A stretch of 27,715 bases of DNA from CAYYMD01 sp964472875. Its GTDB lineage: Bacteria; Planctomycetota; Phycisphaerae; SM23-33. Shown here piece after piece: positions 1 through 6,246 of this stretch. Below the pieces are notes generated by a model. That model did not search any database, had not been told where the DNA came from, and worked only from the letters and a program-made list of their open reading frames with translations. Location of the stretch: positions 1 to 27,715 of the forward strand of contig CAYYMD010000040.1 in the NCBI GenBank assembly GCA_964472875.1, in the 5' to 3' direction. A program made the position numbers and the translations under genes. The stretch's first letter is position 1. Each line of letters begins with the position of its first letter.

Positions 1-212
1 TGTGGCGACAGTATACCCTCCACTCCAGTGTCCGTCATTCGTAGAGCACCTCAGAATTTGAAATTTAAAATTTGAGATTTCAGATCCTCCCGCCCCGCAG
101 CGTTTTTTATAAGGAAATTGGACATTGGGAATCCCGGCGCGCCGGGACAGGTAATTCTTCTGCCCTTTACGGGGCTGAACAGACTACGCCACCGGCCCCT
201 CTTGAGAATTTA
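1..212. other. Intergenic stretch, no gene recognised
   Basis: I see no convincing gene here. It begins with AT-rich low-complexity sequence (a run of aaattt-type words near 55-85) and contains a perfect 14-bp palindrome at 133-146 (CCCGGCGCGCCGGG). The palindrome lies downstream of the DUF2283 gene on the - strand, but no T-tract follows it, so it is not a clear intrinsic terminator. The short open frames on the + strand have no ribosome binding site and no recognisable motif. Confidence 0.5.
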
Positions 213-410
213 TCAGGATTGGAACTGCAACTGTCGCAGGTTCAGTTTCGGCGCGCGCCTGGAGAGATTCAATATCTCTATGCCTACGACCTGCTCGTGG
301 CAGTTATAGTCCAGCACCACACCGGGCGATACTTCCCGCGAATTTACGATTTTTGAATCGTCCAGACGCAGGTAAAGCGCATCGGTTTTTTCATCCACAA
401 ACAGTTTCAT
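213..410 (-). CDS. DUF2283 family protein, probable antitoxin partner
   Basis: This 65-aa protein has the compact DUF2283 pattern: an N-terminal MKLFVDEKTDALYLRL strand pair, a central PGVVLDYN segment and VVGIEILNLS near the end. It starts with ATG at 408-410, overlapping the TGA of the upstream DUF4258 gene by four bases (ATGA), which implies translational coupling; GAGGAAA lies about six bases upstream. DUF2283 proteins are typically encoded directly after DUF4258 proteins, and the pair is usually treated as a toxin-antitoxin-like module with DUF2283 as the small partner. That role is inferred from pairing and family, not shown here. Its location next to a restriction-modification remnant and CRISPR-Cas9 fits a defence island. 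Confidence 0.8.
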   Translation of the reverse strand: MKLFVDEKTDALYLRLDDSKIVNSREVSPGVVLDYNCHEQVVGIEILNLSRRAPKLNLRQLQFQS

Positions 411-658
411 AGCCGTTTCCTCATTGCACGGTCGAAATAGACCGTAACTACTCTTATCGGATCGTCCGTCTTGTTTATTATAACGCGCAACACGCGCCCG
501 CCGTGCTGTTTTATTTGTCCAAGGCGATGCTCCAGTTCGGTATCGCTGCTATCATCTTCGATCTTTTGCGGCTGATGGAGCACCTGCTCAATCCATTCCG
601 GCGGGATATCCCGCTCGCGAATAACCGTCCTGGCGTGATCGGACAATTCGTATTTCAT
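407..658 (-). CDS. DUF4258 family protein, putative RelE-like toxin
   Basis: This 83-aa protein matches the DUF4258 layout: an N-terminal ELSDHARTVIRERDIPPEW helix (His and Arg in the usual 'xxHaxxRixERgI' pattern), a mid-protein EHRLGQIKQHGGRVLRVI strand and a C-terminal IRVVTVYFDRAMRKR, where the closing 'vvTvy.d' strand and basic tail are typical. The family is thought to resemble small RNase-like toxins; the substrate is unknown. The gene begins 15 bases after the stop of the restriction-modification remnant and overlaps the DUF2283 gene by four bases, so the three probably once formed one transcription unit. Only a weak ribosome binding site (AAGATAAG) precedes the ATG, which also suggests dependence on upstream translation. 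Confidence 0.8.
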   Translation of the reverse strand: MKYELSDHARTVIRERDIPPEWIEQVLHQPQKIEDDSSDTELEHRLGQIKQHGGRVLRVIINKTDDPIRVVTVYFDRAMRKRL

Positions 659-673
659 TGAACTTATCTTACG

Positions 674-989
674 TTATTTGCTTTGCTCCACAATCTTTAT
701 TTCTTTATCCGTCAGGCCGTAGAGTTTGTAAACGAGTTTGTCAATCTCTTTGTCAGTGGCGTCAATCTGCCGCCGGATAAGTGTCTTTTCGTGCGATGTC
801 CTGGCTTCACGAAATTGATTGTGTAAATCGATCATTAAGTCCACCAAAGATATAAGATTGTCGTGTCTTGATATTTCATCCTGAATATTAAAATCAATCG
901 CAAGTATAGGAATTCTATCGGTAACCGGTTTATCAAAATGCATTGTTCGAATTGCTTTTGCAAATATAAACCGATAGACGTACCAATTC
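674..989 (-). pseudogene. C-terminal remnant of a type IIG-like restriction-modification enzyme
   Basis: The frame encodes about 105 residues that look like the very end of an Eco57I/TaqI-like N6-adenine methylase-restriction protein. It has an FIFAKAIRTMHFDKPVTDRIPI segment followed by the typical tail: ARHDNLISLVDLMIDLHNQF-type helix (here SRHDNLISLVDLM), HEKTLIRRQIDATDKEIDKL, then LVYKLYGLTDKEIKIVE. Such tails end proteins of roughly 900-1200 aa, so most of the gene, including all methylase motifs, is missing. An ATG at 941-943 would give 89 aa, but homologous-looking sequence continues in frame upstream of it (NWYVYRFIFAKAIRT) to base 986-989, where the first CRISPR repeat begins at 990. 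Inside that repeat the frame stops (TGA at 1004-1006). I read this as a gene truncated at the array edge. The family call is from memory of the tail pattern. Confidence 0.7.
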
Positions 990-2344
990 GTTGCGACTTG
1001 CTTTCAGGCCGGGATCAGATACAATCACGCAGCCGCGATGGTGGTCTATGTCGTAGTTGCGACTTGCTTTCAGGCCGGGATCAGATACAATTGCTTGAAG
1101 AAAAACGGCACTCCCGCATCTGTTGCGACTTGCTTTCAGGCCGGGATCAGATACAATGGCCCTCAAGAAGGTCGCAGAGGCCAAGCAGTTGCGACTTGCC
1201 TTCAGGCCGGGATCAGATACAATTAAAGAGGTAGATTTGACTTGTATGGATTCGTTGCGACTTGCTTTCAGGCCGGGATCAGATACAATTTAAGGATGAT
1301 ATAACAAAGTGGGCAATTACGTTGCGACTTGCCTTCAGGCCGGGATCAGATACAATAAGTCTGGATTGCCTTGCGTGTAATAGTGTTGCGACTTGCTTTC
1401 AGGCCGGGATCAGATACAATCGCCCGGCTGCGACAACTGCTACGCCAGGCGTTGCGACTTGCTTTCAGGCCGGGATCAGATACAATCACGCAGCCGCGAT
1501 GGTGGTCTATGTCGTAGTTGCGACTTGCTTTCAGGCCGGGATCAGATACAATAGAGGACTACTACGGCCAGTGGGACGACGTGTTGCGACTTGTTTTCAG
1601 GCCGGGATCAGATACAATTTAAGGATGATATAACAAAGTGGGCAATTACGTTGCGACTTGCCTTCAGGCCGGGATCAGATACAATTCCCCGCCGGTTGCC
1701 CAGCGGGTAGGGTGTGTTGCGACTTGCCTTCAGGCCGGGATCAGATACAATCTGTCCAGGGTTTCTCCGGCACCGGCGGTGTTGCGACTTGCCTTCAGGC
1801 CGGGATCAGATACAATCAACCTCGTTCGCCGCTCCTCTACTGACCGGTTGCGACTTGCTTTCAGGCCGGGATCAGATACAATGGCGGCCCGGTCCGGCTA
1901 CCCCATTGAGCCGTTGCGACTTGCTTTCAGGCCGGGATCAGATACAATTGGGACGGGATGTTTTTGATACTTGTGTATGTTGCGACTTGCTTTCAGGCCG
2001 GGATCAGATACAATCCAGCACCTTGTGCACACTGTCTATTATTTGTTGCGACTTGCTTTCAGGCCGGGATCAGATACAATGTCGTCAGATTTACGGGTAT
2101 TATTCCACCAGTTGCGACTTGCTTTCAGGCCGGGATCAGATACAATGTTAGCAGATAGGCGGCTATTTGTGGCCGTGTTGCGACTTGCTTTCAGGCCGGG
2201 ATCAGATACAATTAACCCCTAATCGAAAGGAAAGAGCTATGAGTTGCGACTTGCTTTCAGGCCGGGATCAGATACAATTGGCTTATGCTTTTGGCCGGGG
2301 CAATCGCCGTTGCGACTTGCTTTCAGGCCGGGATCAGATACAAT
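990..2344 (+). CRISPR. CRISPR array, 21 repeats and 20 spacers, type II-C-like
   Basis: The 36-bp repeat begins GTTGCGACTTGC and ends GGGATCAGATACAAT; the GTTG...TACAAT frame resembles type II-C repeats such as those of Neisseria. Repeats start at 990, 1056, 1122, 1188, 1254, 1321, 1385, 1451, 1517, 1583, 1650, 1716, 1781, 1847, 1913, 1979, 2045, 2111, 2177, 2243 and 2309. Spacers are 28-31 nt, mostly 30. Repeats 4, 6, 11, 12 and 13 have CTTGCC in place of CTTGCT; repeat 10 has CTTGTT; all others are identical. Spacer 8 equals spacer 1, and spacer 10 equals spacer 5. The + strand is assigned as the crRNA sense because the tracrRNA anti-repeat at 6035-6070 is complementary to the repeat as read on +. 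Open frames that cross the array are artefacts of the 66-bp period. Confidence 0.98.
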
Positions 2345-2479
2345 AGACCTTGTGCAAGTCGCTTGAATGAATGGCGTTATCGCGGATGCAAGCCGTAAAA
2401 AACGACCTTTGTTATGCTGTTTTTGCGGCGTAAATGTCATTTTTTCAACGGTTTTTCTCACGCGACTAAATAAAATCCT
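2345..2479. other. Array-distal flank between CRISPR array and cas9 stop
   Basis: This 135-bp spacer separates two convergent units, the array (+) and cas9 (-). It carries GCAAGTCGC at 2354-2362, the exact reverse complement of nine bases of the repeat 5' half. A nearly perfect 10-bp hairpin follows at 2392-2429 (GCCGTAAAAA paired with TTTTTGCGGC, one G.T pair), which could slow or stop transcription from either side. No gene is seen. Confidence 0.55.
2392..2429. terminator. Possible bidirectional hairpin terminator between array and cas9
   Basis: The arms GCCGTAAAAA and TTTTTGCGGC pair around an 18-base loop, with the A and T runs inside the stem. It sits between convergent transcripts, where a bidirectional terminator is expected, but it lacks the classic GC-rich stem followed by a free U-tract, so the call is weak. 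Confidence 0.3.
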
Positions 2480-5400
2480 CTAATCTCCGCGCAGAAATTT
2501 AACATCACCGAGAGGGCTTACCCAGACCTTTTGCGGTGGCGTTTCTTCATCCGGCCCGAGCCGCTGCAACTGTGCCGAAGACTTCGCCTCATCCTGTCGC
2601 TTGGGGAAATCTTCTTTTTCCGTAGCGCTTCCGGCGTCCCAGTGGGGCGTAAAGTGAATGGTTCCGCCACCGTCAATCTTGAATACCACAAAAAATCCGG
2701 GGACAGACGTCTTGGGGTCTTTCATATAGACCATCTCGCCGATGGAAAGCGACATGATAAACTTTCCGTCATCGTTGTCATCCCGGCATACGGCGGCCGG
2801 CCGCGGGTTGCGCCCTGTTTCTTTAGACGGGTGCACTCTTTGAGCGGCCTCGAGTGTCGTTACCACCCGGCCGTTCCATTTTCCGTTTTTTTCGCGGATT
2901 TCAATGTGGTGATTGCTTTGCAGTTCGTAGGCACGGATTGATTTTGGATTTTTGTCAACCTTCAGTTCGCCGGTTACGGGGTCGGGGATGCGTCGCTTTA
3001 TGTGGCTGATGTTCTTGAACGTTCGCAAAAGCGTAATTCGCCGCACGGGCACACCGCCGGAGTTTTTCAACCTGCCGTTTCGGATTAGTTCTCTAAGTTG
3101 CTTTTGTGTGAATTCGTCCGGATTCAGGCCATTGTCGCGCAGACACTTTCGCATTTCTTCGCGGAACCACCTGTCGCGGACTACGCCGGACTTTTCCGGT
3201 TTTACATCTTCGAGGGCGAGCATTTCCTGTCGGATTTTGCGTTTTTCGGCCCTGGTCAATGCCTTTTCGAGTTTTTTGCGGAGATTCTCCCAGCCCTTCG
3301 GCACTCGCAGGTGTTTTGAGGTTAGTTTGGCGGCCGGGATTTTACTCCTGAAATACTCGCTAACCGATCCGTTTTCATCGAGTATTGGGCCGTAAAGCGT
3401 ATCCTTGTGCAACGGACCGGCGATTTTCCGCCTTTGCGGGCGGTGCGAGACAACGAGATTTTTTACCTGCTCGATGACCTGCTGGCGGAAAGAGGGCTTG
3501 TCGCCCCACGGTGTATCTATCTGCGGTTCATTATCGGGTGCGGGTTGGCCGCTGGTATTTGAGATTTCCTCCTGCTGTGCGATTTCCGCCAGTTTATGTA
3601 TGCGTTTGGGGTCGGTGAGGCCGATGACAAGGGCGTCGATGGCGTGGTGGCGGTGGTCGGCGCGTGATTTTTCGCGCGTGTTAATTTCCCTCTCGTCGTA
3701 GTGCAATCCCCAGAACCGCCGCAACAGCGCTGTATAACGGCCGGTTGTGGTGAACACCCTGCGCCTGTTGTCGGTGTCGTTTGGGAAAAGCACCTGCTTT
3801 AGCCACTGGGAGACCTGGCGGGAGGCGTAGGCGGTGTCGTTCAACTGGTTCTGGACGTAATCCTCCATGGCGGGGGCGTCCTTGTGGAGTATCTGCCATT
3901 TTCTGAGCAGTTCCTTGTCGGCTTTCCAGTGCCGGAACCTCTGCTCCATGGCGGCGAACTGCCTGTCGGACAGCCATTCCTTGGGCGTCTGGCTGCCCTT
4001 GCCGCGATTGGTTTCGGCGTAGCACAGTATGCGGTTGTGCAGGCCGTTGCTGCCGCCGCGGCTGCGGGGGATTATGTGGTCAATTTCAAGATCTTTGCCC
4101 TTGGCCGCGGTTTCTTCATGTATTTTACGTGCATCTTTCCCGTCGCCAAGGTTACTGTACGCGCACATTTCGCGCTGCTGGCGGCACAGGACTATACGGT
4201 CTATCGCCTTTGCCTCCTGTGATTTTGTCTTTCCCTTGAGAATGTGCGCGAACTGCTGCCGTATGTCGTCCCTGATCTTCCGGCGCGCCCGGTTTTCGCG
4301 TGTCTGCCTGTTGCGGACAACAGCGGTATGCTTGGCGTCCCGCGCCAGTTCGACGATTACGCGGTCCGGGCGTTTGCCCTCCCGGCGCAAGTGTTCGACT
4401 ACGTGCCTGCGGACCTCGTGAATTGCTTTCCTGACCACGGGATTGGAGAGTGCCGGGGCCGGGGGCAGCAAGTCCGGGTGTTTTTCCAAGAATCGGCGGA
4501 TCTTCCTGTTGGGCGGGTTCGGCTCCAGCGAGTATCTGCGGCGCTGAAGGTCCGTTGCGCCGTTTTCGCCGTCCTGTGCGAATAACTGGCGGGCCTCTGT
4601 AACGGTATATCCGTTACGCAAATGAGGCAGAAGGTTTATTATCGCCTTCTGCGACAGGTTCGTCCTGTCCTCCCTGCGCGGGCGGGTTTTCCATGCCTCG
4701 ATAAAGGCCTCCGCCTGCCCGTCGGTGAAGTTCCACCATTTTCGACAGCCGTCGGCCAGTTTTTCCACATGCTGAGGGTCTTTAGGGTCGAATTTGACGA
4801 TAGCGCTATTTATGGACTCTTTGACCTTCCCATCCATGCTGTCCCATTTTTCCGGCCCTATGGCCGTAACTATTTCGCGGCGGAACCAGTTGGTGTTTAG
4901 TTTCTGCTTTGGATCTGCGTCGATATTCAGCACGTATGCCTTTTTCTTTTCGCCTCGGTTTACGCCCAGGGCCTTTCTTACCGTGGCGGGCGAGCCGGTT
5001 TTCTGTGATGACAGCGCCTCGATGACTTTGCCGCGCTCTTCTGCGTTAAGCGGCCGGGAGGACTCGCCAGGAGGCGTTATTCTGATGTTGTTTACGCTCT
5101 GGAGGACGAGGAATTCCTGCGCGTACATGTCCGCCTTTGGGCATACCTGGTCTGTCGGCTCGAGGTCGCAGCGACCGAGTGTGCCGGTGTCCCAGTACGT
5201 GTTGCGCTGGCCCCAGAGAAGGCCGCGGCAACGCCATATATCATTGCCCTGTGGTTCGTATAATAAGCGTTTTCTTTCTTCGGTAAGTTGTTCGCTGAGA
5301 GGCCCGTTTTCTTCTTTCTGGCGTTTCCATAGTTGGAGGAATTCGTCGATGAGCATCTGACGGTCGGGAAAGAATTCGTATACGGGATTCCCCTCCGCGT

Positions 5401-5968
5401 CTTGACGGTTGCGTATGGCGGCGTTTTGTCTTTGCTGCATCAGGGCGAACATGAATTGTCCGAAAGTCTTTGCGCCGGTTTTTTCGATTTGCTCCCGTAA
5501 TTCTTCGTTGGCCTCGTTGGGAGTTCTTTTGTCAGTTCCTTTTTTCTTGTCTTTCTTTTCGTCCTGTTGCTCAGTTTCTTCGAACCATGATGCCCCGCGT
5601 CTCTGGGCGAGGTGAAGCAGAACGCGGCCGAATTCTTCCGGAGTTAATGCGCGTTCGAGTCCTTCGCTGCGCAGTTCCCACGGATTCTTGTTTTCCCAAT
5701 TTTCTATACCCCGCGGGTCCGTCGGCATCCATCCCCACCCGGCGAGTTGCTTTCGCAGCATCCGCCTGAGTTTTGACCTTCTCGCGGTCTGTCTCCGTCC
5801 GGATCGCTTTTCGCGGCGCTTCTGGTTTTTGGGCGCGCCGCGCTTGTCCTTTGTTTCTTCTACGCCGGGAGGAAAAACGCTTGCGCCAAGAACGAGCCGC
5901 TGCTTTTCGGTGTCTATCCACGACGTCCCTACGGAACTTGAGCCGATGTCTATTCCAAGAATATTCAT
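2480..5968 (-). CDS. cas9: Cas9 RNA-guided endonuclease, type II-C-like
   Basis: Effector of the CRISPR locus: with crRNA and tracrRNA it cleaves both strands of matching DNA. The 1162 residues show RuvC-I GIDIGSSSVG (Asp7), an Arg-rich bridge helix at about 49-75, RuvC-II VIVELARD (Glu540), an HNH core EIDHIIPRSRGG (His631, with Asn645 and Asn654 behind) and RuvC-III HHAIDALVIG (His775, Asp778). All catalytic residues are present. Arg/Lys-rich segments and the PAM-interacting C-terminal part fill about 850-1162. At 1162 aa it is somewhat longer than the Neisseria enzyme (1082 aa) and well short of S. pyogenes Cas9 (1368 aa), and no csn2 or cas4 is nearby, which fits II-C. A charged segment at 131-165 (EETEQQDEKKDKKKG...) is an unusual insertion in the REC region. 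The ATG has AAGGGA seven bases upstream and a TTGAAC-N17-TATAAT promoter. It converges on the array and diverges from the tracrRNA. Confidence 0.97.
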   Translation of the reverse strand: MNILGIDIGSSSVGTSWIDTEKQRLVLGASVFPPGVEETKDKRGAPKNQKRREKRSGRRQTARRSKLRRMLRKQLAGWGWMPTDPRGIENWENKNPWELRSEGLERALTPEEFGRVLLHLAQRRGASWFEETEQQDEKKDKKKGTDKRTPNEANEELREQIEKTGAKTFGQFMFALMQQRQNAAIRNRQDAEGNPVYEFFPDRQMLIDEFLQLWKRQKEENGPLSEQLTEERKRLLYEPQGNDIWRCRGLLWGQRNTYWDTGTLGRCDLEPTDQVCPKADMYAQEFLVLQSVNNIRITPPGESSRPLNAEERGKVIEALSSQKTGSPATVRKALGVNRGEKKKAYVLNIDADPKQKLNTNWFRREIVTAIGPEKWDSMDGKVKESINSAIVKFDPKDPQHVEKLADGCRKWWNFTDGQAEAFIEAWKTRPRREDRTNLSQKAIINLLPHLRNGYTVTEARQLFAQDGENGATDLQRRRYSLEPNPPNRKIRRFLEKHPDLLPPAPALSNPVVRKAIHEVRRHVVEHLRREGKRPDRVIVELARDAKHTAVVRNRQTRENRARRKIRDDIRQQFAHILKGKTKSQEAKAIDRIVLCRQQREMCAYSNLGDGKDARKIHEETAAKGKDLEIDHIIPRSRGGSNGLHNRILCYAETNRGKGSQTPKEWLSDRQFAAMEQRFRHWKADKELLRKWQILHKDAPAMEDYVQNQLNDTAYASRQVSQWLKQVLFPNDTDNRRRVFTTTGRYTALLRRFWGLHYDEREINTREKSRADHRHHAIDALVIGLTDPKRIHKLAEIAQQEEISNTSGQPAPDNEPQIDTPWGDKPSFRQQVIEQVKNLVVSHRPQRRKIAGPLHKDTLYGPILDENGSVSEYFRSKIPAAKLTSKHLRVPKGWENLRKKLEKALTRAEKRKIRQEMLALEDVKPEKSGVVRDRWFREEMRKCLRDNGLNPDEFTQKQLRELIRNGRLKNSGGVPVRRITLLRTFKNISHIKRRIPDPVTGELKVDKNPKSIRAYELQSNHHIEIREKNGKWNGRVVTTLEAAQRVHPSKETGRNPRPAAVCRDDNDDGKFIMSLSIGEMVYMKDPKTSVPGFFVVFKIDGGGTIHFTPHWDAGSATEKEDFPKRQDEAKSSAQLQRLGPDEETPPQKVWVSPLGDVKFLRGD

Positions 5969-5998
5969 AATTATGTCCCTTGGTCCCTGAAAATATGT

Positions 5999-6027
5999 TT
6001 GACACGATTATAAAGGCGCGTTATATG
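5999..6027 (+). promoter_or_regulatory. tracrRNA promoter
   Basis: A consensus -35 TTGACA (5999-6004) is followed after 17 bases by TATATG (6022-6027). The predicted start, about 6034, falls at the first base of the anti-repeat. It overlaps the cas9 promoter on the other strand. Confidence 0.7.
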
Positions 6028-6035
6028 AAGTTCAA
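6007..6035 (-). promoter_or_regulatory. cas9 promoter
   Basis: On the - strand TTGAAC (6035-6030) and a perfect TATAAT (6012-6007) are separated by 17 bases. The predicted start lies near 6000, giving a leader of about 30 nt with the AAGGGA ribosome binding site. The elements interleave with the oppositely directed tracrRNA promoter, and the -35 box touches the tracrRNA start. Confidence 0.7.
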
Positions 6036-6143
6036 TTGTATCTGATCCCGGTCTGCGGGTTTGTAGCAACAAGAGGAAGAATTCGCAGGCACCAGCCTAC
6101 GGGCGACCACCGCAGTGCGTGCAACCCACGTCCTGCGGTTTTT
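6034..6143 (+). ncRNA. tracrRNA of the type II CRISPR system
   Basis: Bases 6035-6070 form an anti-repeat: 28 of 36 positions equal the reverse complement of the CRISPR repeat, with 17 contiguous matches from ATTGTATC to CCCGG and GCAAC at the other end. The duplex would have a long upper stem, an internal bulge around 6056-6062 and a short lower stem, the architecture expected for a crRNA:tracrRNA duplex processed by RNase III. Downstream lie a small AGGC-ACCA-GCCT hairpin (6087-6098) and a terminator hairpin. A strong promoter sits immediately upstream. The RNA would be about 110 nt, would be transcribed in the same sense as the array, and would bind the Cas9 encoded divergently next to it. 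Confidence 0.9.
6110..6143 (+). terminator. Intrinsic terminator of tracrRNA
   Basis: CCGCAG-TG-CGTG pairs with CACG-TC-CTGCGG around a short loop, giving two stacked helices with a 2x2 internal loop, followed by TTTTT at 6139-6143. This hairpin likely also serves as the 3' structural stem bound by Cas9. Confidence 0.8.
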
Positions 6144-6246
6144 CTATAGGCACAAAAACAGACACGGCCGACTATTTTTTCCGATTCACCGCCCGCCTGC
6201 GGCGGGTAAAATCAACGGATTAATCAATCAACGGCCGTGGCGGGGT

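Noticed and set aside
133..146. 14-bp palindrome as an operator or attachment site
   Set aside because: It is a GC-only palindrome with no second copy or adjacent integrase, so no role can be supported.
933..2222. Several overlapping open frames across the CRISPR array on both strands
   Set aside because: They are periodic translations of the 36-bp repeat with spacers and have no gene-like features.
3681..4025. Long - strand frame inside cas9 in another phase, and many + strand frames opposite cas9
   Set aside because: They are shadows of the GC-rich cas9 reading frame; cas9 itself is uninterrupted with all motifs.
6192..6206. CCCGCC-TGC-GGCGGG hairpin as a terminator of the histidine kinase gene
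   Set aside because: No T-tract follows on the - strand; the T-run lies on the wrong side and at a distance.
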